Assembly (NCBI RefSeq): GCF_029167375.1
Contig: NZ_JARFTP010000019.1
Coordinates: forward strand, 16,943-80,942
Direction: 5' to 3'
Origin: Tsukamurella sp. 8F
GTDB taxonomy: Bacteria; Actinomycetota; Actinomycetes; Mycobacteriales; Mycobacteriaceae
Length of the DNA: 64,000 nt
Shown in pieces: positions 32,264-40,845 of this stretch. The position numbers and the translations under genes were made by a program. Below the pieces are notes generated by a model that saw nothing but the letters and a program-made list of their open reading frames with translations, did not search any database and was not told the DNA's origin. Position 1 is the first letter of the stretch, and each line of letters begins with the position of its first letter.

Positions 32264-32596
32264 TCACAGGCGGTCGACGATTCTCACGACCTTGTCGAGG
32301 AACGCCTGCTCGCCGAACGTGTTGAGCTTGAACATGACCGCCTGACTGCCGCCCGAGGTTATCGCCGACAGGTAGAGGTCGTCCGCCGACGCCAGGAGCG
32401 TCAGCGTCAGGCTCAACCGGTTGCTGCCGCTGAAGCTGTAGCGCTCATACACCCGTACGGCGCAGCGGACTCCGCCGACCGTGATGTCGCTGCCGTCCTC
32501 GTAGCTTGCCGACGCGCTGCCCGACAGCACCCCCTGGTGAACCGTATCGAGCACGTGCGTGAAGTCTCCCCGCAACTGCTTCTAGTACTTCGCCAT
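32264..32596 (-). pseudogene. DUF6054-like gene with in-frame stop at codon 5
   Basis: The protein from codon 8 onward (RGDFTHVLDTV, GGVRCAVRVYERYSFSGSNR, LYLSAITSGGSQAVMFKLNT, FGEQAFLDKVV) fits the DUF6054 family over its full length. Family members begin MAKYEK as I recall. Here ATG GCG AAG TAC is followed by TAG (32584-32582), then AAG CAG TTG, and the ATG at 32596 has a good GAGGGGAA ribosome site. So the native start seems intact but interrupted by one nonsense codon. A TTG at 32575 could allow re-initiation, giving 103 residues. Function unknown. Confidence 0.65.
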
Positions 32597-32651
32597 CACA
32601 GTTCCCCTCGTCCCGTGGGTGACGCTACCCGAACGGGGCGCGCGACGACCT

Positions 32652-33116
32652 TCAGCCGATGAATCCCCGGGACAGGTACTCGTTCAACTGCATCACCGAC
32701 GTCCGCATGCCCTCGGTGTGATCCTCCTGGCTGATACCGGGCGGCACGTCGCGGGCGGTCACCGTGAGGCGCGTGCGGTCGCCGTCGGGCTCGAGTTCCC
32801 ACGTCATCGTCATCGTCCCGGCGTACTCGGGGTCGTCCGACTCGAATTCGCTCGCCCACGTGATCCTCGCTCCGTCGACGGCTTCCGTGATCGTCACGTC
32901 TACGACGTCTCGTCCTCCGCCCGCCTTGCCGCGTTCGGCGGGATCGGTGTAGGCGAGGATCATCCGGAACCCCTGACCGGCTGCGAACCGCTCGAACCGC
33001 CCCTTCATCCCGGCGGGCGGGAGCCAGAGGGCGAGCTCCGATGCATGCGTCAGCGCGGCGTAGACCCGCGCAGGACCCGCATCGATCGGGGACGAGAATC
33101 TGTGCGTGCGGGACAT
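32652..33116 (-). CDS. SRPBCC/AHSA1-family protein
   Basis: A 154-residue START/Bet v1-like fold protein: MSRTHRFSSPIDAGPARVYA, SELALWLPPAGMKGRFERFA, and EDHTEGMRTSVMQLNEYLSR at the end, the typical AHSA1 layout with a hydrophobic cavity between sheet and C-terminal helix. Ligand unknown. The start is five bases after the stop of the upstream maleylpyruvate-isomerase-like gene, so the two form an operon. Confidence 0.8.
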   Translation of the reverse strand: MSRTHRFSSPIDAGPARVYAALTHASELALWLPPAGMKGRFERFAAGQGFRMILAYTDPAERGKAGGGRDVVDVTITEAVDGARITWASEFESDDPEYAGTMTMTWELEPDGDRTRLTVTARDVPPGISQEDHTEGMRTSVMQLNEYLSRGFIG

Positions 33117-33121
33117 GGGCG

Positions 33122-33685
33122 TCAGGCCGGAGTCCAGCTCGGGTCCCGGCCGATCAGGCCGATGAGTCTGTCGACCTCGCCGGCATCGGGCGGCACAGGC
33201 ACCTCCGCTTCGCCGAACTGGCCGGACTGCCGCAGGGCGTCGCCCATCGACTGCAGCCCCGTCCGCAGGGCAGCGGAGTATGCGGGATCGAGTTCCGGGT
33301 CGACGCCCTGCGATCGCGCGAGGTCCCACGTGTGCATGAAGACGTCGGCCGTGTACATGTTGTCGACCGCCGCCGAGAGCGGCATGTCGCCGACCATCGG
33401 GTGGGAGAACGGTGTGTCGGGTCCCACCAACAAACCGTGGATCTTCTGGGTCAGGTCCCGGAACCGTTCCGAATGCGTATCCCCCGTGACGGTGGCGAGG
33501 ACGACCCCACCGCCCTCTAGGAAGCCGGGGACCCATGACACCAGGTGCTCGACCACATCGCCGGCCTTCCACTCGGCGACGGGTGTCTGCGCGTCCCAGT
33601 CCGTCACCGCGTCGGCGACCTCCTGGAAGCGCCCGGCTACGGCGTAGTGGCGGTCGGCAGGGGAGAGCCGGGTCAGATCCGTCAT
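33122..33685 (-). CDS. TIGR03086-type DinB-like metal-binding protein
   Basis: A 187-residue four-helix-bundle protein related to mycothiol-dependent maleylpyruvate isomerase: residues 5-40 are helix 1, VVEHLVSWVPGF near 45-56 has the first metal-binding His, and VFMHTWDLARSQG near 115-127 the second. These proteins use zinc and often mycothiol as cofactor, typical of Actinobacteria. Substrate unknown. It starts the two-gene operon with the SRPBCC gene. Confidence 0.8.
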   Translation of the reverse strand: MTDLTRLSPADRHYAVAGRFQEVADAVTDWDAQTPVAEWKAGDVVEHLVSWVPGFLEGGGVVLATVTGDTHSERFRDLTQKIHGLLVGPDTPFSHPMVGDMPLSAAVDNMYTADVFMHTWDLARSQGVDPELDPAYSAALRTGLQSMGDALRQSGQFGEAEVPVPPDAGEVDRLIGLIGRDPSWTPA

Positions 33686-33852
33686 CCCACGTGCGTACCA
33701 CGTTCTGCGGGTCGCGTGTCACCGGAACGGACGGACGGGCCACCGGACAGGACTGCGCGGGGAGCAGCCGCGACGAACGATTCCGGGCTCGCGCCGCGCC
33801 GGATCGCCCCGTCATGTGTCGTCTGCGCCGGATTCATGGTTCATTTGTAGGC

Positions 33853-34653
33853 GTGGTATCGATTCGCAACGCAGTTGGATTGTCCGTCGCCGCCGTGCTG
33901 GCGGCGCCGATAGCCGCCGTTCCCGCGGTTGCGTCCGCAGCGCCGGAGGGCCAGTCTCTAGCCGCCGGTTTCGCGGCGGCCCGGACGGCGGCGGGAGAGC
34001 CCGTCGGGGTGGCGATCGCGCCGGGCGGGGGACGCGCCGGCACGGTCCTGGGCGACGAGGCCGGCGGTTCGGCCTGGTCGACGATGAAGGTCCCCATGGC
34101 CGTCGCCGCCCTCCAGAGGTTCGGCCGATCGGTGCAGGCGGACGTATCCGCGGCGATCGTCCACTCGGACAACGACGCCGCGGAGCGGCTGTGGGTGAAG
34201 CTCGGACGCGGATCGCAGGCTGCGGCGTCGGTGCAGAAGGTCCTGCGAGCCGGGGGCGACGGCGCTACCGTCGTCGATCCCGTCCAGGGGTGGGGCGATA
34301 CCGCGTGGACCAACGCGAACGCGTCGAACTTCGCCGCGGGCCTCGCCTGCGTCCCGCAGGGGCAGGCGGTGCTCGCGTTGATGAAGGGCGTCGACGCCAC
34401 GCAGCAATGGGGCGCTGCGAGCCTGCCGGGTGCCGCTGTGAAGGGCGGATGGATGCCGACCAGTGGCGACGAGAAGGATAAGGACGGCGCCTACTTCGTT
34501 CGGCAGATCGCCGTCGTGCAGACGGGGCGTGGCCAGACCGCCATCGCGATGTCCACGACGGCGAAGTCCTATACCGCAGGCACTCAGGCACTCGACCGGA
34601 TCGGCGCATGGCTGCGCGCCAACCAGTCGAAGCTGCCCGCCGGACACTGCTGA
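33853..34653 (+). CDS. class-A beta-lactamase-fold secreted protein, copy 2
   Basis: A 266-residue protein with a clear signal peptide (SIRNAVGLSVAAVLAAPIAA, cleavage after ASA near residue 30). STMK (SxxK), HSDNDAA and AVKGGW follow. The Glu166-equivalent region reads VVDPVQGW, so the deacylation Glu is missing as in copy 1. The internal Cys (LACV) and terminal Cys are conserved. GTG 33853 gives the best signal peptide; ATG 33814 is possible. The next copy starts one base after its stop. Confidence 0.75.
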   Translation: MVSIRNAVGLSVAAVLAAPIAAVPAVASAAPEGQSLAAGFAAARTAAGEPVGVAIAPGGGRAGTVLGDEAGGSAWSTMKVPMAVAALQRFGRSVQADVSAAIVHSDNDAAERLWVKLGRGSQAAASVQKVLRAGGDGATVVDPVQGWGDTAWTNANASNFAAGLACVPQGQAVLALMKGVDATQQWGAASLPGAAVKGGWMPTSGDEKDKDGAYFVRQIAVVQTGRGQTAIAMSTTAKSYTAGTQALDRIGAWLRANQSKLPAGHC

Positions 34654-34654
34654 G

Positions 34655-35557
34655 ATGCGCCGTCGCTCGCTGATCCCGGCGGTGGCACTGCTCGGGACGG
34701 CGCTCATATCCTCCGGTTGCACCGTGGGCGACACCGGACGGGTGAAGCCTTCGCTCGCGGCGTCGCCGTCGCAGGCGACCGCACCGTCGGACACTCTGCC
34801 GTCGGTTGCGAGACCGTCCGTGTCGGTCCCACCCCCGCCGCCCCCGTCGAAGCTCTCGGAAGCGTTCTCGACGGTGGCCCAGGGCGAGACGGTGGGAGTG
34901 GCGTTCGCGCCGGTCGGCAGCGGGGCGACGGGTGAGCGTGCGATCGTCCTCGGTGACGACGGCGATGTGGCCTGGTCCACGAGCAAGGTCCCGCTCGTCA
35001 TAGCGGCGTTACAGAGGTTCGGGCCCTCCGCGCAGGCCCAGTCCCAGCGCGCGATAGAAGCGTCGGACAACGCCGCAGCCCAGGCTCTGTGGGATCGGTT
35101 CGGCGGCGGCGACGCCGCCGCGCAGGCCGTGGACCGGGTCCTGCACGACGGGGGTGACACCGAGACCGGTACGCAGTCCGAGGTGACCCGGCCCGGCTAC
35201 ACCGCGTTCGGCCAGACCGACTGGACCTACAAGGACCAGGCGGTCTTCGCCGCGCACCTGCCCTGCATGCCGCAGGCGAAGACCGTCCTGAAGCTCATGG
35301 GCGAGGTCGACGCCAACCAGCGCTGGGGTGTCCAGCCGGTATTCCCCGGCGCGCAGGTCAAGGGCGGCTGGGGGCCCACGGTGGACGGCCGCTATCAGGT
35401 CCGGCAACTCGCCGTGATCCGCACCGACCGCGGAGAGATCGGTGTGTCGATCGGGACGGTCGCTGCGTCGTTCGAAGCGGGCCAGCAGACGCTGAACCGG
35501 ATCGGGCGATGGGTGCGTGACCACGCGGCCGAGCTACCGGCGGGACAGTGCGGATAA
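34655..35557 (+). CDS. class-A beta-lactamase-fold lipoprotein, copy 3
   Basis: A 300-residue protein with a lipobox (LISSGC, Cys near residue 22), a Pro/Ser linker (SVPPPPPPSKL), then STSK (SxxK), EASDNAAA (SDN) and AQVKGGW. The omega-loop region (VTRPGYTAFGQTDWT) lacks the catalytic Glu and even the DPxxGW of the other copies. Two conserved cysteines remain (LPCM and the C-terminal QCG). It is anchored to the outer face of the membrane. The gene is one base after copy 2, so they are co-transcribed. Confidence 0.75.
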   Translation: MRRRSLIPAVALLGTALISSGCTVGDTGRVKPSLAASPSQATAPSDTLPSVARPSVSVPPPPPPSKLSEAFSTVAQGETVGVAFAPVGSGATGERAIVLGDDGDVAWSTSKVPLVIAALQRFGPSAQAQSQRAIEASDNAAAQALWDRFGGGDAAAQAVDRVLHDGGDTETGTQSEVTRPGYTAFGQTDWTYKDQAVFAAHLPCMPQAKTVLKLMGEVDANQRWGVQPVFPGAQVKGGWGPTVDGRYQVRQLAVIRTDRGEIGVSIGTVAASFEAGQQTLNRIGRWVRDHAAELPAGQCG

Positions 35558-35656
35558 CCGCCCCGCGGCGCACCGGCAGCGCCCGCGGGCCGAATGTGGC
35601 GGAGCCGGTCGGTACGCTCGTCGGAGGTTGGAACGGCCGGTCGATTCGGAGGGCAC

Positions 35657-37966
35657 GTGGGTAGGTTCAACAACAAGTTCTGGAAGATGCTGGGGGCGCA
35701 GGCGTCCCGGAACCAGTCCCGCTCGGTCGCCCTCGTCGAGGCTTCGTCGGCATTCGACGAATGGGCACACGGCCTCGACGACGCCGAGTTCGCCGACGCC
35801 GCCGTCGCGCTGGACGTCTACCAGGCCAAGGGCGACGACCGCGGCAGATTCCTCGCGCTGGCGCGGGAGGCGGCGGAGCGCGCGCTCGGTCTCCGGCCGT
35901 TCGACGTGCAGTTGCAGGGAGCCGACCGCATCCTCGAGGGCGACGTCGTCGAGATGGCGACCGGTGAGGGAAAGACACTCGCGGGCGCGATCGCGGCGGC
36001 GGGTATCGCACTGTCCGGTCGCACGGTCCACGTCATCTCGCCCAACGACTACCTCGCGTATCGAGATGCAGAATGGATGCGGCCGTTCTTCGACCTGCTC
36101 GACGTGACGGTCGGCTACGTCACCGAGTCCTCGACACGCGATGAGCGGCGCGAGGCCTACGGCCGCGACGTGGTCTACGGCTCGGTCAACGAGATCGGTT
36201 TCGACGTGCTCCGCGATCAGCTCGCGACGACCGCCGAGGATCTGCTGTCTCCGAAGCCGGACGTCGCGATCGTGGACGAGGCGGACTCGGTTCTCGTGGA
36301 CGAGGCGCTCATTCCGCTGGTGCTGGCGGGCTCGGTCAGGGGTGACGTGCCGCAGGCCGCGATCATGGAGGTCGTCGCGCGCCTGCGCGAAGGCAAGCAC
36401 TACGAGGTCGACACCGACGGGAAGTCGGCCTTCCTCACGGACGAGGGGGCGAAGCTGGTCGAGCGCGAACTCGGCGGCATCGACCTGTACAGCGACCTGC
36501 ACGTGGGCACTACCCTGCCGCAGGTCAACATAGCGCTGCACGCCTACTCCCTGGTGGAGAAGGACATCCACTACATCGTGCGGGACGGTGCGGTGAAGCT
36601 GATCAACACCTCGCGGGGACGCGTGGCCGAGCTCCAGCGCTGGCCGGATGGCCTGCAGGCCGCCGTCGAAGCGAAAGAGGGCCTGGCGCAGACGGATTCA
36701 GGTGAGGTCATCGACACCATCACGGTGCAGGCTCTGCTGCAGCGGTACCAGACGGTGTGCGGTATGACGGGTACCGCGATCGCGGCGGGCGAGCAGTTGC
36801 GCCAGTTCTACGATCTGGGGGTCTCGCAGATCCCGCCGAATACCCCGAACATCCGGATCGACCAGCCCATGCGCGTCTATGACAACAAGGGCAACAAGGT
36901 CGCCGCGATCATCGAGTACGTGCGCGAGGTGCACGAGACCGGCCAGCCCGTCCTCATCGGCACGCATGACGTGGCCGAGTCGGAGGAACTGGTACACATG
37001 CTCAAGATCGCAGGGGTCGAGGCCACCGTGCTCAACGCGAAGAACGACGCCGAGGAGGCGCGGATCATCGCCGAAGCGGGTACACGCGGTGCCGTCACGG
37101 TGTCGACGCAGATGGCCGGTCGCGGCACCGACATCAAACTCGGTGGCAGTGCCGCGGGCGACGACAGCAAGGAGCACGACGAGGTGGCAGAGCTCGGCGG
37201 GCTGTGCGTCGTCGGCACCGGCCTCCACGACACCGAACGTCTCGATCAGCAGTTGCGCGGGCGCGCCGGCCGCCAGGGCGACCCCGGCACGTCGGTGATC
37301 TTCGCGAGCGTCGAGGACCCGATCGTCGAACGGCACCTGCCCCTGAAGAAGCCGCCGACGAACGCGGACCCCGAGACCGGCGAGTTCCCGCGAGGCAGGG
37401 CAGCGGCGGACATGCTCGACCAGGCGCAGCGCGTCGCCGAGGGGGCGATGCTCGAGACCCACGCCAACACCTGGCGGTACAACCAGGTCGTGAACCAGCA
37501 GCGCGATCTGGTCGTCGCCCGGCGGGCGGCGCTGCTGACCACCGATGCAGCGTTCGACGAGTTCCGCAAGGGCTTGCCCGAGCGGTACGAGGAATTGACG
37601 GCAGCCGGCGTGTCCGACGATGTGCTCGAGGTCGCGGCCCGCGAGGCATACCTGTTCCATCTGGACCGGGCGTGGGCCGATCACCTCGCCTTCGTGTCGG
37701 AGGTCCAGTCCACGATCCACCTGCGCGCGCTCGGCCGCCAGAACCCGCTCGACGAGTTCCACCGGCTGGTCGTCGAGGAGTTCGGGAAGCTTCGTGCCGA
37801 AGCGGACGAGAAGGCCCGCGAGACGCTTGCGGAGGCCGAGATCACCACAGAAGGGATCGACCTGGAGAAGAGCGACCTCGGCCGGACGACGCTGACGTGG
37901 ACCTACATGGTGCACGACAACCCGTTCGCGTCGAAGGGCCTCTCGGGCATGCTCGGGTTCGGGTGA
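35657..37966 (+). CDS. secA2: accessory preprotein translocase ATPase SecA2
   Basis: A 769-residue SecA-type motor, shorter than SecA1 (usually above 900), as SecA2 proteins of mycolate bacteria are. NBD1 has [11 protein letters not shown] near residue 100 and [20 protein letters not shown] near 205. NBD2 has [16 protein letters not shown] near 482, [20 protein letters not shown] and [12 protein letters not shown]. The C-terminal zinc-binding tail of SecA1 is absent. SecA2 exports a subset of proteins with SecYEG. GTG 35657 with GGAGGG upstream. pgsA2 follows, as in M. tuberculosis Rv1821-Rv1822. Confidence 0.92.
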   Translation: MGRFNNKFWKMLGAQASRNQSRSVALVEASSAFDEWAHGLDDAEFADAAVALDVYQAKGDDRGRFLALAREAAERALGLRPFDVQLQGADRILEGDVVEMATGEGKTLAGAIAAAGIALSGRTVHVISPNDYLAYRDAEWMRPFFDLLDVTVGYVTESSTRDERREAYGRDVVYGSVNEIGFDVLRDQLATTAEDLLSPKPDVAIVDEADSVLVDEALIPLVLAGSVRGDVPQAAIMEVVARLREGKHYEVDTDGKSAFLTDEGAKLVERELGGIDLYSDLHVGTTLPQVNIALHAYSLVEKDIHYIVRDGAVKLINTSRGRVAELQRWPDGLQAAVEAKEGLAQTDSGEVIDTITVQALLQRYQTVCGMTGTAIAAGEQLRQFYDLGVSQIPPNTPNIRIDQPMRVYDNKGNKVAAIIEYVREVHETGQPVLIGTHDVAESEELVHMLKIAGVEATVLNAKNDAEEARIIAEAGTRGAVTVSTQMAGRGTDIKLGGSAAGDDSKEHDEVAELGGLCVVGTGLHDTERLDQQLRGRAGRQGDPGTSVIFASVEDPIVERHLPLKKPPTNADPETGEFPRGRAAADMLDQAQRVAEGAMLETHANTWRYNQVVNQQRDLVVARRAALLTTDAAFDEFRKGLPERYEELTAAGVSDDVLEVAAREAYLFHLDRAWADHLAFVSEVQSTIHLRALGRQNPLDEFHRLVVEEFGKLRAEADEKARETLAEAEITTEGIDLEKSDLGRTTLTWTYMVHDNPFASKGLSGMLGFG

Positions 37967-37970
37967 GCCG

Positions 37971-38579
37971 GTGACCGACGGCGAGGGCGCAGGGGGAGAG
38001 CCGTCCGACCGGGTCTGGACGATCCCCAACGTGCTCAGCATTCTGCGGTTGATCGGGATCCCGGTGTTCCTCGTCCTGCTGCTGTGGGCGCGCCAGGATG
38101 CATGGGCGCTCGTGGTGCTGATGCTGGCCGGGGCGACGGACTGGCTGGACGGGAAACTGGCCCGGTTGCTGGATCAGCAGTCCCGGTTGGGTGCCTTGCT
38201 GGACCCGCTCGCCGATCGCCTCTACATGCTCGCGATTCCGATCGCGCTGGGGATGCGTGACATCGTCCCGTGGTGGCTGGTCGCCGTCCTGATCGGCCGG
38301 GAGGTAGTGCTTGCGGGGACGGTGCCGCTGCTGCGTAGCCGCGGTGTCATCGCGCTGCCGGTCCTGTACCTCGGGAAGGCCGCGACGTTCGCGCTGATGT
38401 ACGGCCTGCCCATGGCGCTGGCCGGGACCTTCGACAACTGGATCGGCCGGATCATGCACCCGCTCGGCTGGGCGTTCCTCGTCTGGGGCACGGGCCTGTA
38501 CCTGTGGACCCTGGCCCTGTACTGGTACCAGACGGTGCTCGTCGTGCGCAGGATGCCGAAGGTGCACGCACACTTCTGA
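37971..38579 (+). CDS. pgsA2: CDP-alcohol phosphatidyltransferase (PgsA2-like)
   Basis: A 202-residue membrane enzyme with about five to six helices. The CDP-alcohol motif D-x2-DG-x2-AR-x8-G-x3-D-x3-D is complete: DWLDGKLARLLDQQSRLGAL then LDPLADR, residues about 53-79. The family transfers a phosphatidyl group from CDP-diacylglycerol to an alcohol; PgsA2 in mycobacteria is suggested to act in cardiolipin or phosphatidylglycerol synthesis. GTG 37971 lies 4 bases after the secA2 stop, so they are an operon. Confidence 0.88.
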   Translation: MTDGEGAGGEPSDRVWTIPNVLSILRLIGIPVFLVLLLWARQDAWALVVLMLAGATDWLDGKLARLLDQQSRLGALLDPLADRLYMLAIPIALGMRDIVPWWLVAVLIGREVVLAGTVPLLRSRGVIALPVLYLGKAATFALMYGLPMALAGTFDNWIGRIMHPLGWAFLVWGTGLYLWTLALYWYQTVLVVRRMPKVHAHF

Positions 38580-38606
38580 CCCCGCGGTTCCACCGGAGCC
38601 GCGGGG
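38580..38606. terminator. bidirectional terminator after pgsA2
   Basis: CCCCGCGG (38580-38587) pairs with CCGCGGGG (38599-38606); TCC/GGA inside extends the stem past one mismatch. It separates the converging pgsA2 and siderophore-binding lipoprotein genes. Confidence 0.7.
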
Positions 38607-38625
38607 CCGGAAGGAGCCGGATCGG

Positions 38626-39627
38626 CTACTTCTTGGGGAAGATCTTCGCGATCTCGTCCAGGGTGTCGAGCGACCGGTCGTAGTCTGCACGGTTGACCCA
38701 GTACGGCAGCAGGTGTGCGCCGCCGCTCTGGAACGCAGGCAGGGAGGCCCACGCGGGCCGGGCCTTCAGCTGGTCGAGGGTTATGTTGTCGGCGTTGAAG
38801 CCCGTCACGAAGACGGTCTTCTGATCGAGCACCCTGCTCAGGTCCTCGTCGGGCACGTTGAAGGTGTCACCGCCGGCGGTGTACGGCTTGAACCCGGACC
38901 CGGCGAAGACCGTGGCGGGTGTGAGGCCCACGGCGGACAACTCCTTCGGGATCCCCGTCGACTCGATAGCCACGTAGGCCTTGGGATTGGCTGCGCCGCC
39001 GCTGATGGAGACGTAGCTGACCGGTAGCTCGGGGAGGGTTATCTTGGCTTTGGTCTCGGCGACCTTCGCCTCGTACGCCTTCACGGCGTCTTGATACAGC
39101 TCGGGCTTGCCGAGGGCCTTGTCCGCGAGGAACTGGAACTGTTCGCGCCAGTCGGTCAGCGCTTTGTCGACGAGTACGGTCGGCGCGATCTTCGACAGGT
39201 TCGCGTAGCCGTCCGTGGCGAGCTTGAACGGCAGGCCCCAACCGCCGGCGATGATGAGATCGGGCTTGAGAGCGGTGATCTGCTCGATGTTGAACGCCTG
39301 TGCGTTCCACCGGAGCATCTGCGTCCCGTCCTTCTTCGCTTGATCCGCCCAGGCCGCGGCCGGTTCGCCGTCTTGATCGGACGCCAGCGCCGTCACGGCG
39401 GTGACCGGAAGGCCCAGGTGGAACGCGTACCCGGCCAGGGCGTAGTTGAGCACGACGACGCGCTTCGGGGCGGTCGGTACGGCGACCTCGCCCTGGACCG
39501 TGGCGACCGTACGTACGGCTGACGTGTTCGAGGACTCGGAAGCGCTCTCCGAGTTCGACGAGCCGCAGCCTGCGAGCAGCCCAAGGGCCGCAACGGCCGC
39601 GACGAGGACACGAAGGTGTCTGGACAA
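38626..39627 (-). CDS. iron-siderophore ABC transporter substrate-binding lipoprotein
   Basis: A 333-residue FecB/FepB-type lipoprotein: TTG start at 39627 behind AGGAAGG, signal peptide with lipobox LLAGC (Cys near residue 21), Ser-rich linker, then PKRVVVLNYALAGYAFHLGL, ITALKPDLIIAGGWGLPFKL and a long central helix typical of the class III binding-protein fold. It should capture ferric siderophores outside the membrane and hand them to an unlinked permease. A 16-bp tandem repeat and one CCTAA half-site lie upstream. It interrupts the pgsA2-gcvH synteny block. Confidence 0.85.
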   Translation of the reverse strand: MSRHLRVLVAAVAALGLLAGCGSSNSESASESSNTSAVRTVATVQGEVAVPTAPKRVVVLNYALAGYAFHLGLPVTAVTALASDQDGEPAAAWADQAKKDGTQMLRWNAQAFNIEQITALKPDLIIAGGWGLPFKLATDGYANLSKIAPTVLVDKALTDWREQFQFLADKALGKPELYQDAVKAYEAKVAETKAKITLPELPVSYVSISGGAANPKAYVAIESTGIPKELSAVGLTPATVFAGSGFKPYTAGGDTFNVPDEDLSRVLDQKTVFVTGFNADNITLDQLKARPAWASLPAFQSGGAHLLPYWVNRADYDRSLDTLDEIAKIFPKK

Positions 39628-39645
39628 GGTGTATCGCCTTCCTGC

Positions 39646-39677
39646 ATCAATGGAGATCTGAATCAATGGAGATCTGA
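39646..39677. repeat. 16-bp perfect tandem repeat in the leader of the siderophore lipoprotein gene
   Basis: ATCAATGGAGATCTGA at 39646-39661 is repeated at 39662-39677. It lies 20-50 bases upstream of the TTG start, likely in the transcribed leader or at the promoter. A CCTAA half-site follows at 39684-39688 and may belong to an iron box. Confidence 0.75.
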
Positions 39678-39866
39678 GGGGAGCCTAATCAAACCGTGGG
39701 CCGTATGAGAAGTCTGTCCCGAAAGGGCGTGATCGAGACACCTTGTCGCGTCGTAGGTCGGGGCCGGCAGCCGAGCCGACCCGTGTTGCCGACCGCCACG
39801 GCTGACCACTAGGTTGGGACGAGCCGCGGGCCGCGTGGCAGCCGTCGTGGGGAAAGGACCGTTCGC

Positions 39867-40271
39867 TTGAGCGCCAGCACGCCTGAAGAACTGCTGTACA
39901 CGCCCGATCACGAGTGGCTGCTGAAGAAGAGCGACACGGTCGTGCGGATCGGTATCACCGATTACGCGCAGGACCAGCTCGGCGACGTGGTGTTCGTGCA
40001 GCTGCCCGACGACCATGCGGACGTGTCGTCGGGAGACTCCTTCGCGGAGGTCGAGTCGACGAAGTCGGTGTCGGATATCTACGCGCCGCTCACCGGGGTC
40101 GTCGTCGCCGTCAACGGGTCGCTCGATCAGAGCCCCGAGTTGATCAACTCCGATCCGTACGGCGAGGGCTGGATCGTCGAGGTCGAAGCCGCTTCGCCGG
40201 ACGATCTCGAGGCCGCCATCGGCGAATTGCTGGACGCCGACGGCTACAAGGCCCTGACCAGCGGAAGCTAG
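39867..40271 (+). CDS. gcvH: glycine cleavage system H protein
   Basis: A 134-residue lipoyl carrier. YTPDHEWLLKK near the start, IGITDYAQDQLGDVVFVQLP, and the lipoylation site EVESTKSVSDIYAP with Lys near residue 70, then GEGWIVEVEAASPDDLEAAI at the end. It shuttles the aminomethyl group between P, T and L proteins. TTG 39867 has GGGGAAAGGA upstream. The garA gene follows after a hairpin; in M. tuberculosis the same pair is Rv1826-Rv1827. Confidence 0.95.
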   Translation: MSASTPEELLYTPDHEWLLKKSDTVVRIGITDYAQDQLGDVVFVQLPDDHADVSSGDSFAEVESTKSVSDIYAPLTGVVVAVNGSLDQSPELINSDPYGEGWIVEVEAASPDDLEAAIGELLDADGYKALTSGS

Positions 40272-40315
40272 GGCGGCGGGGACAACCCGCTGCCGAGTAT
40301 CGCCCCCGCGGGGTA

Positions 40316-40336
40316 CCGTGGGCCCGTAGCCCACGG
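40316..40336 (+). terminator. hairpin between gcvH and garA
   Basis: CCGTGGGC (40316-40323) pairs perfectly with GCCCACGG (40329-40336), loop of five. It probably ends most gcvH transcripts; garA would then start from a promoter in 40337-40380. Confidence 0.6.
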
Positions 40337-40387
40337 GCGCCTGGCGACGCGATCTTCACTTGGGAAATCCACAGACAAAGGAGCGAT

Positions 40388-40840
40388 GTGAGCGAGAACG
40401 ACAAGGGCCGCGAGGAAACCCCCGTAGAGACCACTTCGGTGTTCCGCGCCGACATCATCCGTGAGCTCGACGCCTCGGGGGGCCCCGAGAGCGACGCTCC
40501 GGTTTCGGGCACGGAGAATCTCCCGGCCGGTTCGGCTCTGCTCGTCGTGAAGCGCGGCCCGAACGCGGGTTCGCGTTTCCTGCTCGACCAGGAGACGACG
40601 TCGGCGGGGCGCCACCCCGACAGCGACATCTTCCTCGACGATGTCACCGTGAGTCGGCGTCACGCTGAATTCCGCAGTGTCGAGGGCGGATTCACCGTCG
40701 TCGACGTCGGCAGCCTGAACGGGACGTACGTCAATCGCGAGCCCGTCGACTCGGCACCGCTGGCAGGCGGGGACGAGGTGCAGATCGGCAAGTTCCGCCT
40801 GGTGTTCTACACCTCCGCCAAGCCGGACGCCGCGGGCTGA
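40388..40840 (+). CDS. garA: FHA-domain metabolic regulator GarA (OdhI type)
   Basis: A 150-residue protein. The N-terminal tail carries the phospho-motif VETTSVFRADIIRELD (residues about 12-27) with the two adjacent Thr phosphorylated by PknB/PknG-type kinases. Residues about 60-140 are the FHA domain: TSAGRHPDSDIFLDD, VSRRHAEF, GSLNGTYVNREPV. Unphosphorylated GarA inhibits 2-oxoglutarate dehydrogenase and NAD-glutamate dehydrogenase and activates glutamate synthase; phosphorylation makes the FHA domain bind its own tail. GTG 40388 with AAGGAG upstream. Confidence 0.95.
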   Translation: MSENDKGREETPVETTSVFRADIIRELDASGGPESDAPVSGTENLPAGSALLVVKRGPNAGSRFLLDQETTSAGRHPDSDIFLDDVTVSRRHAEFRSVEGGFTVVDVGSLNGTYVNREPVDSAPLAGGDEVQIGKFRLVFYTSAKPDAAG

Positions 40841-40845
40841 TCCCA

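Noticed and set aside
27627..35557. Beta-lactam resistance genes
   Set aside because: The three proteins keep SxxK and SDN but lack the catalytic Glu needed for rapid deacylation in class A enzymes; resistance is not supported.
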